From Actinomycetota bacterium (GTDB lineage: Bacteria; Actinomycetota; Actinomycetes; Actinomycetales; Microbacteriaceae), in the NCBI GenBank assembly GCA_018268455.1, contig JAFDWM010000015.1, forward strand, positions 1 through 43,300: 43,300 nt of DNA. The letters are read 5' to 3'. Position 1 is the stretch's first letter. Each line of letters starts with the position of its first letter. A program made the translations under genes and the position numbers. The notes below the pieces were generated by a model that did not search any database, had not been told where the DNA came from, and saw only the letters and a list, made by a program, of their open reading frames with translations. Shown one piece after another: positions 1-7,523 of the stretch.

Positions 1-403
1 CCGCCGGATCCACCCGGCCGGAGGCATCCACCGGCACCCGCGTCGCCTGCACGCCGTGGAAGCGTTCCAGGTACGCGACCGACTCCAGGATCGCCTCGTG
101 CTCGATCGGCGTGGTGATCACGTGGCGTCGGCCGCCGGCGAGCGCGGCGAGCACGATCCCCTTCACCGCGAGGTTGTCGGCCTCGGTGCCGCCGGCGGTG
201 AAGACGACATCACTCGTGCGCATTCCGAGCACCCCGGCCACCCGGGCACGGGCGTCCTCGAGGGCGGCGGACGCGGCCTCGCCGGCGGTGTGGTGGCTGG
301 ACGGGTTGCCGAACGTGCGCGTGAGGTACGGGGCCATCGCCTCGAGCACCTCGGGCCGCACCGGCGTCGTCGCCGCGTGGTCGAGATAGAGCAGGCCGGA
401 CAC
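1..403 (-). CDS. Cysteine desulfurase (NifS/IscS-like), N-terminal part, cut by window edge
   Basis: The 134 visible residues are the start of a class V PLP-dependent cysteine desulfurase. This family takes sulfur from L-cysteine to leave a persulfide for iron-sulfur cluster assembly. Visible marks are YLDHAATTPV (residues 6-15), the GGTEADNLAVKG loop near residue 71 that holds the cofactor phosphate in this family, and IEHEAIL near residue 100, whose histidine stacks on PLP. The PLP lysine and catalytic cysteine lie beyond the edge. The GTG start is one base after the nadC stop, so it is the fifth gene of the nrtR-nadABC operon. A desulfurase next to nadA is a known arrangement and suggests it feeds the NadA [4Fe-4S] cluster; that partner assignment is inference. 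Confidence 0.93.
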   Translation of the reverse strand, partial: MSGLLYLDHAATTPVRPEVLEAMAPYLTRTFGNPSSHHTAGEAASAALEDARARVAGVLGMRTSDVVFTAGGTEADNLAVKGIVLAALAGGRRHVITTPIEHEAILESVAYLERFHGVQATRVPVDASGRVDPA

Positions 404-404
404 G

Positions 405-1271
405 TCAGTCGATCCGCACGTCCAGGCCGAGATCGAGCGCCCGCGCGGAGTGCGTGAGTGCGCCGACGGAGATCACGTCGACCCCCGTCGCGGCGATGTC
501 GCGCACGGTGTCGAGGTTCACGCCGCCGGAGGCCTCGGCCGTCGCACGTCCGTCGATCAGCGCGACGCCCGCGCGCAGGTCATCGAGGGAGAAGTTGTCC
601 AGCAGCACGGTGTGCGCACCGCCGTCGAGCACGGCCGGGATCTGATCGAGCCGGTCGACCTCGACGACGACGTGCGTCGTGTGCGGGAGCGTGGCGATCG
701 CCGCACGCAGCGCCGTGGCCACGTCCTGACCTCCGCGGGTGAGCACGGCCAGGTGGTTGTCCTTCGCCATCACCGCGTCCGAGAGCGAGAACCGGTGGTT
801 GCGCCCGCCGCCTGCCGTCACGGCATGCCGCTCGAAGGCACGCAGCCCGGGTGTCGTCTTGCGGGTGTCGGCGATGCGGACGCGCTTGCCGTCGGGACCG
901 GCGCCGTCGATGGCGGCCACGTAGGCGGCGGTGAGGGTCGCGATGCCGCTCAGCCGCTGGGTGAAGTTGAGGGCCACGCGCTCGGCGGTGAGCACGCCGC
1001 GGGCGGGGCCGGTCACCGTCGCGAGCACGTCGCCGGAGGCGAACGCGTCACCGTCCGCGACGTGCAGGTCGACGACGATCTGCGGATCCGTGAGCGCGAA
1101 CGCCGCGGCGAACACGTCGCTGCCGGCGAGCACGCCCGCCTCGCGGGCGACGAGATCAGCGGTCGCGGTGGCGTCCGCCGGCAGCAGTGCGGTGCTGGTC
1201 AGATCGCCCCAGGGCGCATCCTCCTCGAGGGCGGCCGTGACGACGCGGTTCAGGACGGCGGGGGTGAGCAT
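405..1271 (-). CDS. nadC: Nicotinate-nucleotide pyrophosphorylase (carboxylating), quinolinate phosphoribosyltransferase
   Basis: This 288-residue protein converts quinolinate and PRPP to nicotinate mononucleotide, CO2 and pyrophosphate, the last step of the de novo pathway encoded here. Family marks are EEDAPWGDLTS (residues 16-26), TRKTTPGLR (137-145), the GGGRNHRFSLSDAVMAKDNH segment (154-173) that carries the basic quinolinate/PRPP contacts and the active-site lysine, VEVDRLDQ, and LLDNFS. The length is normal for NadC. The ATG is chosen because it overlaps the nadB stop by one base (TGATG) and begins a full-length NadC; the same frame stays open far upstream, but that extension is antisense noise inside nadB. 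Translation is probably coupled to nadB. Confidence 0.97.
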   Translation of the reverse strand: MLTPAVLNRVVTAALEEDAPWGDLTSTALLPADATATADLVAREAGVLAGSDVFAAAFALTDPQIVVDLHVADGDAFASGDVLATVTGPARGVLTAERVALNFTQRLSGIATLTAAYVAAIDGAGPDGKRVRIADTRKTTPGLRAFERHAVTAGGGRNHRFSLSDAVMAKDNHLAVLTRGGQDVATALRAAIATLPHTTHVVVEVDRLDQIPAVLDGGAHTVLLDNFSLDDLRAGVALIDGRATAEASGGVNLDTVRDIAATGVDVISVGALTHSARALDLGLDVRID

Positions 1272-2848
1272 CAGACTCCGATCAGGGCGGGGGATTCGAG
1301 ATGGTGGGCGCCGATCGAGACCGGGCGGGCGAGGGTGGCGGTGATCATCGCCTCGGCGACCTCCAGCAGATTGCGGTCCTCGAGGTCGGAGAGGTGCAGG
1401 CCGGGATCCAGGACAGCCGGATCCGCCCGCCATGCCCGCACGATCGCGCGCGCCTCGGTGAGACCCTCGACGGTGCGGACCGGCCCGACGCGGTCCCACA
1501 GGAGCTCCTGCAGCGCGGCGCGGGTGAACGGCCGAGGCGCCCCAACTTCGGAGCCGGCGGGCGACACGCCGGGTTCGGCGGAGCCGGTGGCGGCGTGTCG
1601 CGGTCCAGCTCCGAAGATGGGCGCCGTTGGGCCGGTGATCCGGGGTGCGACAGGCCAGGGCAGGAGCAGCGCGGCGGCCGCGCGCGCGCCGAACACCACA
1701 CCCTCGAGGAGCGAGTTGGAGGCGAGGCGGTTCGCGCCGTGCACCCCGGTGCGGGCGGTCTCGCCGACCGCGTACAGACCGGGCAGCGAGCTGCGTCCGT
1801 CGGCGTCGGTGACGATGCCGCCCATCAGGTAGTGCGCGGCGGGCGTGACCGGGATCGGCTCGCGGGCCCAGTCGAAGCCGCGCTCGTGAGTGACCCGGTC
1901 GATCGTCGGAAAGCGCCGGGCGAGACGCTCCGGGCTCCATCCCGGCCGCGTGCACAGCACGCTCGCGTCGAGTCGCACGGGGGATCCCTGCTCCCGCGCG
2001 CACCGGACGACCGCGCGGGTGACGACGTCGCGCGGCGCGAGCTCGCCGTCGGGGTGGGCATCGAAGGCGAAACGGCGGCCCTCGTCGTCGATGAGGATCG
2101 CCCCCTCGCCGCGTACCGCCTCGGAGATCAGGAAGGCGGATCCGGGTGCGTCCAGGATCGTCGGATGGAACTGCACGAACTCCAGGTCCGCGACCGCCGC
2201 ACCCGCCCGCAGCGCCGCGGCGATCCCGTCGCCCGTGCACACGGCGGGCGCGGTCGTATGCCGGAACAGCTGCCCCGCCCCGCCGGTGGCGAGGATCACC
2301 GCATCGGCCTCGAGATCGGTCATCCGGCCGTCTGTGAGCACCCGGGCACCGCGCACCGCCCGCCCGGACGGGGAACGCGAGACGAGCAGATCCACCAGCG
2401 TCGTGTGCTCGTGCACCCCGATCCCGCTGTCACGCACGGCGCGCACGAGCGCCGCGGAGATCGCAGCCCCGGTGGCGTCACCACCGGCGTGCGCGATCCG
2501 TGCGGCGGAGTGCGCTGCCTCCAGCCCGCGCAGCAGCCGCCCGTCCGGATCGCGGTCGAACGGCACCCCGCGCGCGACGAGCTCGGCGATGCGCTCGTCC
2601 GCGCCCGCCACCAGCACCGCCACCGTCGACGGATCCGAGAGCCCGGCCCCCGCGATGAGCGTGTCCTCGGCGTGCTTGGCGGGGGAGTCGCCTGGGCCGT
2701 ACACGCCTGCGATACCGCCCTGGGCGAGCGCGGTGGCGCCGTCGCCGAGCACGTCCTTGACGACGAGCTCGACGCGATGCCCCGCCTCGTGTGCGTGCAG
2801 CGCCGCGGTGAGACCCGCGATGCCGCCGCCGACGACGAGGACGTCCAT
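1271..2848 (-). CDS. nadB: L-aspartate oxidase
   Basis: This 525-residue FAD enzyme oxidises L-aspartate to iminoaspartate, the substrate of NadA. The N terminus has the dinucleotide-binding motif VVGGGIAGLTAAL (residues 4-16), followed by GDGATALAQGGIA, the HSAARIAHAGGDATG segment, and HPTILDAPG. HYLMGGIVTDADGRSSLPGLYAVGE and ARTGVHGANRLASNSLLEGVVFG are standard for the succinate dehydrogenase/aspartate oxidase family. The C-terminal helical domain follows a Gly/Pro/Ala-rich linker at about residues 400-440. The DNA of that linker is a long nested palindrome (1536-1625) read through in frame, described separately. The gene overlaps nadA and nadC by one base each. The fold and flanks look intact, so I expect an active enzyme. 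Confidence 0.96.
   Translation of the reverse strand: MDVLVVGGGIAGLTAALHAHEAGHRVELVVKDVLGDGATALAQGGIAGVYGPGDSPAKHAEDTLIAGAGLSDPSTVAVLVAGADERIAELVARGVPFDRDPDGRLLRGLEAAHSAARIAHAGGDATGAAISAALVRAVRDSGIGVHEHTTLVDLLVSRSPSGRAVRGARVLTDGRMTDLEADAVILATGGAGQLFRHTTAPAVCTGDGIAAALRAGAAVADLEFVQFHPTILDAPGSAFLISEAVRGEGAILIDDEGRRFAFDAHPDGELAPRDVVTRAVVRCAREQGSPVRLDASVLCTRPGWSPERLARRFPTIDRVTHERGFDWAREPIPVTPAAHYLMGGIVTDADGRSSLPGLYAVGETARTGVHGANRLASNSLLEGVVFGARAAAALLLPWPVAPRITGPTAPIFGAGPRHAATGSAEPGVSPAGSEVGAPRPFTRAALQELLWDRVGPVRTVEGLTEARAIVRAWRADPAVLDPGLHLSDLEDRNLLEVAEAMITATLARPVSIGAHHLESPALIGV
1536..1625. repeat. Nested palindrome inside nadB, in frame
   Basis: Three successive arm pairs are arranged around one centre. 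GGCGCCC (1536-1542) pairs with GGGCGCC (1619-1625). CTTCGGAGC (1546-1554) pairs with GCTCCGAAG (1608-1616). GCGACACGCCG (1561-1571) pairs with CGGCGTGTCGC (1591-1601). Short unmatched stretches separate them, and the 19-base centre is GC-rich. The block adds about 30 codons (nadB residues 408-438) between the FAD-domain end and the helical domain, with no stop or frame change. It looks like a palindromic element tolerated in a linker; insertion as the origin is inference. Confidence 0.75.
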
Positions 2849-4167
2849 CAGCCGACCGTCCCGGCTCCGGCGGGGGAGGACGCGGGCCTGGCCGCGAGCA
2901 TCCGCTCGAGTGCCACACGCGCCGGATCGGCCACGTCCGCCGACACCGTGATGCGGTTCGGGGTGCGGCCGGCGACGAGCTCCTCGAGCACCCAGGCGAG
3001 GTAGCCGGGGTGGATCCGGTACATCGTCGAGCAGGGGCAGACGACGGGATCGAGGCAGAAGATCTCGTGCTGCGGATACTGCGCGGCCAGGCGGCGGACG
3101 AGGTTGATCTCAGTGCCGATCGCGAAGGTCGCAGGCGTGGGCGCGGCATCGATGGCCTTGCGGATGTAGTCGGTGGATCCGGCCTCGTCCGCGGCGTCGA
3201 CGACCTCCATCGGGCACTCCGGATGCACGATCACGCGCACTCCGGGATGAGCGGCGCGGGCCTGATCGATCTGCGCGACCGTGAAGCGGCGGTGCACCGA
3301 GCAGAATCCGTGCCACAGGATGACGCGCGACTGCTCCAGCTCATCGGCGGTCGAGCCACCCAGCGAGGCGCGCGGGTTCCACATCGGCATCTGCGTGAGC
3401 GGCACACCCATCGCCTTCGCGGTGTTGCGGCCGAGGTGCTGGTCGGGGAAGAACAGCACCCGACGCCCGCGGGCGAAGGCCCACTCCAGCACGGTGCGCG
3501 CATTCGACGAGGTGCACACGATCCCGCCGTGCCGCCCGACGAAGCCCTTGATGGCGGCGGAGGAGTTCATGTAGGTGACCGGGATCACGGGCACGAGGCC
3601 GTCGCCATCCGGCTGGTCGAGCGGGCCGAAGACCTCGGCGAGCTGCTCCCAGCACTCCTCGACCTGATCGATCGAGGCCATGTCCGCCATCGAGCAGCCG
3701 GCGGCGAGGTTCGGCAGGATCACGGCCTGATCGGCGCCGGAGAGCAGATCGGCGGTCTCGGCCATGAAGTGCACGCCGCAGAACACGATCGCCTCGGCCT
3801 CGGGATGCTGCCTCGCGAAGCCGGCGAGCTGGAACGAGTCGCCGACGTAGTCGGCGTGCTGCACGACCTCCTCGCGCTGGTAGAAGTGCCCCAGGATCAC
3901 CGCGCGGTCGCCGAGAGTCTCCTTGGCGGCGCGGATCCGGTCGTGCAGCTCCTCCTCGGAGGCCTCGCGGTACACGGCCGGGAGTTCGCCCTGACGCGGT
4001 GATCCGGTCGGGATCACGTCGCCCATCGAGGATCCGGGACCGTAGCCGGGGACGGTGTCGAAGTTCCATGGCCCCGCGGCGAGGTCGGTGGCGCAGGTCT
4101 CCTCGGTGGAGGAGCCGGTGACGATCAGGCGAAGGGCGTGGTCGACGGACGGATCGATGACGGTCAT
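2848..4167 (-). CDS. nadA: Quinolinate synthase NadA
   Basis: This 439-residue cytosolic enzyme condenses iminoaspartate with dihydroxyacetone phosphate to give quinolinate, using a [4Fe-4S] cluster. Visible family marks are ILGHFYQREEVVQHADYVGDS (about residues 91-111), FCGVHFMAETADLLS (129-143), GCSMADM with a conserved cysteine at 158, TYMNSSAAIKG (198-208), VCTSSNA with a cysteine at 218, FFPDQHLGRNTA, VHPECP, and CPCSTMYRI near residue 377 for the third cluster ligand. It has about 75 more N-terminal residues than the short (roughly 350-residue) NadA proteins. The ATG overlaps the nrtR stop as ATGA, and the stop overlaps the nadB start, so this is the second gene of the operon. Confidence 0.97.
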   Translation of the reverse strand: MTVIDPSVDHALRLIVTGSSTEETCATDLAAGPWNFDTVPGYGPGSSMGDVIPTGSPRQGELPAVYREASEEELHDRIRAAKETLGDRAVILGHFYQREEVVQHADYVGDSFQLAGFARQHPEAEAIVFCGVHFMAETADLLSGADQAVILPNLAAGCSMADMASIDQVEECWEQLAEVFGPLDQPDGDGLVPVIPVTYMNSSAAIKGFVGRHGGIVCTSSNARTVLEWAFARGRRVLFFPDQHLGRNTAKAMGVPLTQMPMWNPRASLGGSTADELEQSRVILWHGFCSVHRRFTVAQIDQARAAHPGVRVIVHPECPMEVVDAADEAGSTDYIRKAIDAAPTPATFAIGTEINLVRRLAAQYPQHEIFCLDPVVCPCSTMYRIHPGYLAWVLEELVAGRTPNRITVSADVADPARVALERMLAARPASSPAGAGTVG

Positions 4168-4892
4168 GGGATTCTCGTCTCCTCGGTGCTGGTCTCTTCG
4201 GGTGAGAGCGGGCCGCGGTCGGCGAGCTCCACGTCGGTCGCGTCGCGGTACAGCCGGGCCGGCCGATGGCTGCCCGTGCGGAACGCGTTGGTGGGGATGA
4301 GCGTGCGGGTGGCGTCGACCTGGCGGCGGAAGTTCGCCGGGTCGAGCCGGCGCCCGAGGATGGTCTCGTACGCCTCGCGCAGGTCGGCGAGCGTGAACTC
4401 GGGCGGCAGGAATCCCTGCGCGACCCGGCTGTAGCCGACCTTGTTGCGCAGCCGCCACAGCGCGTACTCGATGATGCGCGCGTGATCGAAGGCGAGGGCG
4501 GGAAGCTGCTCCGCATCGAACCAGGCGACATTCTCCGGGTCGGATCCGACAGCGTCGACCGCGTCCTCCTCCCGCAGCAGCGCCCAGTACACGACCGAGA
4601 TCACGCGGCTGGGGGAACGGTCCACCGCGCCGAAGGCGTACAGCTGCTCGAGCCAGCTCGGCGCGAGTCCCGTGGTCTCCGCGAGCGTGCGTGCCGCGGC
4701 CGCGGTGAGGCCCTCGGTCGGATCCAGCCACCCGCCCGGCAGCGCCCACGCGTCCTCGTGGGGATCGCGCGTGCGGCGCACGAGGGGGAGCGCGATGCGC
4801 GGCGCCGCCGTGCCCTCGCGGCGCAGCGTGAGGATGACGGTCGACACGGCGACGCGGATCCCGTCGCCCCGATCGGCGCTTCTGGTCGACAT
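4164..4892 (-). CDS. nrtR: Nudix-related transcriptional regulator of NAD synthesis (NrtR-like)
   Basis: This 242-residue protein has an N-terminal Nudix fold and a C-terminal winged-helix-type region (about residues 150-230). NrtR proteins repress NAD genes and respond to ADP-ribose. The Nudix box starts at GGWLDPTEG and ends RTLAETTGL: the canonical REUxEE is reduced, with threonines replacing two of the acidic positions, which fits a ligand sensor rather than a hydrolase. The ATG at 4892 is chosen because GGAGG lies eight bases upstream. It is the first gene of the operon and overlaps nadA by four bases. A palindrome upstream (4930-4941) could be its operator. The regulator assignment rests on the degenerate box, the extra C-terminal domain and the nadA context. 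Confidence 0.85.
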   Translation of the reverse strand: MSTRSADRGDGIRVAVSTVILTLRREGTAAPRIALPLVRRTRDPHEDAWALPGGWLDPTEGLTAAAARTLAETTGLAPSWLEQLYAFGAVDRSPSRVISVVYWALLREEDAVDAVGSDPENVAWFDAEQLPALAFDHARIIEYALWRLRNKVGYSRVAQGFLPPEFTLADLREAYETILGRRLDPANFRRQVDATRTLIPTNAFRTGSHRPARLYRDATDVELADRGPLSPEETSTEETRIP

Positions 4893-4914
4893 GACATTAA
4901 CCTCCGGCGCCCAT

Positions 4915-4920
4915 CTTATA
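4915..4920 (-). promoter_or_regulatory. Probable -10 element of the nrtR-nadABC operon
   Basis: On the minus strand TATAAG lies 22 bases before the nrtR ATG, which would put the transcript start near 4908 with a short leader carrying the GGAGG ribosome-binding site (4901-4905). No good -35 is visible; the palindrome at 4930-4941 overlaps where it would be. Confidence 0.5.
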
Positions 4921-4929
4921 GTCACCTCG

Positions 4930-4941
4930 ACCTGAACAGGT
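4930..4941. promoter_or_regulatory. Palindrome upstream of nrtR, candidate NrtR operator
   Basis: ACCTG and CAGGT arms are separated by AA. A second, wider pair of CACCT (4923-4927) and AGGTG (4938-4942) encloses it. It overlaps the expected -35 region of the operon promoter, a good position for autorepression. No regulator other than NrtR is encoded nearby. Assignment is inferred from position only. Confidence 0.45.
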
Positions 4942-5014
4942 GCACATGACGATGGCGGCCGAGTCCGAAACGTTATCGACGGCGGTGCCGATCGGCTTGT
5001 GGGGCGCTGATACC

Positions 5015-5039
5015 TTTGTTAGGTTGCTGTCCTAACAAA
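5015..5039. promoter_or_regulatory. Perfect 9-bp inverted repeat upstream of sugar ABC operon, candidate repressor site
   Basis: TTTGTTAGG (5015-5023) and CCTAACAAA (5031-5039) are perfect arms around a 7-base spacer, in an A/T-rich island within GC-rich DNA, 77 bases before the solute-binding protein start. A possible -10 (GATACC, 5009-5014) lies just upstream, so a bound repressor would sit at the transcript start. The A/T-ended layout resembles sites of ROK-family sugar repressors; that family is an inference, and no such regulator is in the window. Confidence 0.6.
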
Positions 5040-5116
5040 CTCAGATCCCGACAAGGGGTCGCCTCGATGGGGAGCGCTCCGCCTCCTGCAACGCAGCACC
5101 GAGAGGAAGAAACACA

Positions 5117-6454
5117 ATGATCCGTAACGGCAAGCGCGCTCTCGCGCTCACCGCCATCGCCGGGGCCTCCGTCCTCGCCCTGGGGCTCACCGGATGCTCC
5201 GGCGGCACCAGCGGCGGTGCCGCGGCAGCAAGCGGCTTCGACAAGGCCGGCGCCAAGAACCAGAACATCACCTTCTGGGTCATGGGCGGCGACACCCCCG
5301 ACGAAGCACGCCAGTATCTCGTCGACGAGTACAAGAAGGCGACCGGCGGCACGCTCACCATCCAGCAGCAGGACTGGGGCGACGCGCTCACCAAGCTCAC
5401 CAACCAGCTGCCCGACGCGAAGAACACCCCCGACGTCACCGAGATCGGCAACACCTGGTCGCCCACCTTCACGACGGCCGGCGCCTTCACCGACCTGAGC
5501 GCGATCTTCAAGGATCTCGGCGGCGACAAGCTGCTGAAGTCCTTCGTCGACGTCGGCACGGTCGACGGCAAGCAGTACGCGCTGCCCTACTACTTCGGCT
5601 CGCGCTACATCACCTACCGCAAGGACATCTGGGCGGCGGCGAACGTTTCGGAGCCGAAGACCCTCGACGAGTTCGATGCCGCGGTGAAGAAGCTCAAGAC
5701 CGCCAACCAGTCGGGCTTCTACATCGGCGGCCAGGACTGGCGCAACGGCATCTCCTGGGTCTTCGCGAACGGCGGTGAGCTGGCGAAGAAGGACGGCGAC
5801 AAGTGGAAGTCCACGCTGTCCGATGCCGCGACCGTCAAGGGCCTCACGCAGTTCCAGGACGTCTTCAAGGGCGCCTCGAACGCCCCGGTGACCGAGAACG
5901 ACTCGACTCCGTGGGTGAACATCAACAACGACAAGACCGGCGCGGCCCCGACCGCGGCGACGATCATCGCCCCCGGCTGGGCGCACTGGTCGATCGGCGA
6001 CTTCAAGGGCGACGACGGCAAGGGCGGCGAGAAGCGCGAGTGGAACGACGCCACCTTCGGCGTGTTCCCGCTGCCCGGCGTCAAGGCCGGTGAGGTCGCA
6101 CCGGTGTTCGCCGGCGGGTCCAACATCGCGATCTCGGCCAAGAGCAAGAACCAGGCCGGTGCCAAGGAGCTGCTGCGCATCGTCTTCTCCGACGGCTACC
6201 AGAAGCTTCTCGCCAAGAACGGCCTGGGCCCGGCCAACACCGACTTCGTCGGTGACCTGGGCTCCGACCAGTTCGCGAAGGCGCTGGTGGATTCCGCGCT
6301 GAACTCGAAGCTCACCCCGGCGGCCCCGGGCTGGGCGGCCGTCGAGGGCAAGAAGATCCTCGAGGAGTTCTTCGGCAAGATCTCCGCGGGCTGCGACGTG
6401 CCGGCGCTCGCGAAGGAGTACGACACCAAGATCGACGCCATCATCAACGGCTGA
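5117..6454 (+). CDS. Sugar ABC transporter, substrate-binding lipoprotein
   Basis: This 445-residue protein begins with a lipoprotein signal: positive MIRNGKR, a hydrophobic stretch, and the lipobox LTGC with Cys27 as the lipidated residue. It would be anchored outside the membrane to capture a sugar for the two permeases that follow. The mature part matches family 1 solute-binding proteins: ITFWVMGGDTPDEARQYL, the DWGDALTKL segment, PDVTEIGNTW, LPYYFGSRYITYRKD, and the FAGGSNIAIS region near residue 333. GAGGAAGAAA gives a ribosome-binding site. The PDVTEIGNTW motif is reminiscent of chitobiose-binding DasA proteins, but the substrate cannot be read from the sequence. A hairpin follows the gene. 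Confidence 0.93.
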   Translation: MIRNGKRALALTAIAGASVLALGLTGCSGGTSGGAAAASGFDKAGAKNQNITFWVMGGDTPDEARQYLVDEYKKATGGTLTIQQQDWGDALTKLTNQLPDAKNTPDVTEIGNTWSPTFTTAGAFTDLSAIFKDLGGDKLLKSFVDVGTVDGKQYALPYYFGSRYITYRKDIWAAANVSEPKTLDEFDAAVKKLKTANQSGFYIGGQDWRNGISWVFANGGELAKKDGDKWKSTLSDAATVKGLTQFQDVFKGASNAPVTENDSTPWVNINNDKTGAAPTAATIIAPGWAHWSIGDFKGDDGKGGEKREWNDATFGVFPLPGVKAGEVAPVFAGGSNIAISAKSKNQAGAKELLRIVFSDGYQKLLAKNGLGPANTDFVGDLGSDQFAKALVDSALNSKLTPAAPGWAAVEGKKILEEFFGKISAGCDVPALAKEYDTKIDAIING

Positions 6455-6493
6455 TCGACCGATCAGCGGGGGCCGGGGACATCCTCGGCCCCC
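6451..6493 (+). terminator. Intra-operon hairpins after the sugar-binding protein gene
   Basis: Two adjacent hairpins span the stop codon region. CTGATC/GATCAG (6451-6466) overlaps the stop. GGGGGCCG/CGGCCCCC (6468-6493) has a 10-base loop. There is no T-run. They lie between the binding protein and the first permease, where such structures commonly stop part of the transcription or protect the upstream mRNA. Confidence 0.6.
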
Positions 6494-6530
6494 GCACCCC
6501 GTATTCGCACGAAATGCAGGAGCAGCGTCA

Positions 6531-7523
6531 ATGACCACCGTTTCCGAGTCGCCGCGCACAGCGCCGACGACGTCCACCGGACCCGCCCGTCGCGGATCCG
6601 TCCCGTCCGGCCGCAGTTCGGGTCCGGCGCGACGTGCGCAGCTCGCGCCGTATCTCCTCCTGACCGGCGCGGTGCTCGTCCTGCTCGGCGGCATGGGATA
6701 CCCGGTCATCTGGCAGGTGATCACATCGTTCCAGAAGTACGGCGCGATGCAGCAGCTCGGCGGCAAGGCGCCCGACTTCGTGTGGTTCGAGAACTACATC
6801 AAGATCGCCACGGACGGCACGTTCTGGGCGGTCACGGCGCGATCGGTGGCGTTCTGCCTGATCACCGCGTTCATCACGGTGGTCCTCGGAATGCTGCTTG
6901 CCCTGCTGATGACCAAGACGCACGGCTTCGCGCGACTCATCCTGCAGCTCGCGCTGCTGCTGGCCTGGGCGATGCCGGTCATCGCCGCGATGACGGTCTG
7001 GATCTGGCTGTTCGATCGCCGCCGCGGTGTGGTCAACTACCTGCTCAACCTGATCCCCGGTGTCGACATCGGCCAGTTCAACTGGATCGGATCCAGCCCG
7101 ATCCTCTTCTTCCTGGTCGCCTCGATCATCGTGACCTGGATGTCCGTGCCGTTCGTTGCCTTCTCCGCGTACGCGGGACTCACCCAGGTCGGCGGTGAAG
7201 TGCTCGAGGCCAGCCAGCTGGACGGCGCCACCGGCTGGCAGCGCTTCCGCTTCATCATCTTCCCTGTGCTCAAGCCGGTCATCGCGATCGTGCTGCTGCT
7301 CAACCTGATCTGGGATCTGCGCGTCTTCGCGCAGATCACCCTGCTGCAGGACGCAGGACCGCAGTCCACGGACTACGACCTGCTCGGCACTTACATCTAC
7401 AAGACCGGCGTGGCCGGGCTCGACTTCGGGGCGGGGGCGGCGATGTCGATCTTCGTGCTCGCCCTGACGATCGCCCTCAGCTGGTTCTACGTGCGCAACC
7501 TCGTGAAGGAGGAGTCGGCATGA
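6531..7523 (+). CDS. Sugar ABC transporter permease (MalF-like)
   Basis: This 330-residue inner-membrane protein has a polar N-terminal tail of about 35 residues and then six or more hydrophobic segments. The EAA loop that docks the ATPase reads EASQLDGATGWQRFRFIIFPVLKP (near residues 222-245), typical of MalF/UgpA/LacF-type permeases. It pairs with the next gene to form the membrane channel. AGGAG lies about 8 bases before the ATG. The stop overlaps the next start as ATGA, implying coupled translation. Confidence 0.93.
   Translation: MTTVSESPRTAPTTSTGPARRGSVPSGRSSGPARRAQLAPYLLLTGAVLVLLGGMGYPVIWQVITSFQKYGAMQQLGGKAPDFVWFENYIKIATDGTFWAVTARSVAFCLITAFITVVLGMLLALLMTKTHGFARLILQLALLLAWAMPVIAAMTVWIWLFDRRRGVVNYLLNLIPGVDIGQFNWIGSSPILFFLVASIIVTWMSVPFVAFSAYAGLTQVGGEVLEASQLDGATGWQRFRFIIFPVLKPVIAIVLLLNLIWDLRVFAQITLLQDAGPQSTDYDLLGTYIYKTGVAGLDFGAGAAMSIFVLALTIALSWFYVRNLVKEESA

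Noticed and set aside
405-2240. A 611-codon version of NadC
   Set aside because: Only the last 288 codons match NadC; the first part is a shadow of nadB. The ATG at 1271 overlaps the nadB stop and begins the true protein.
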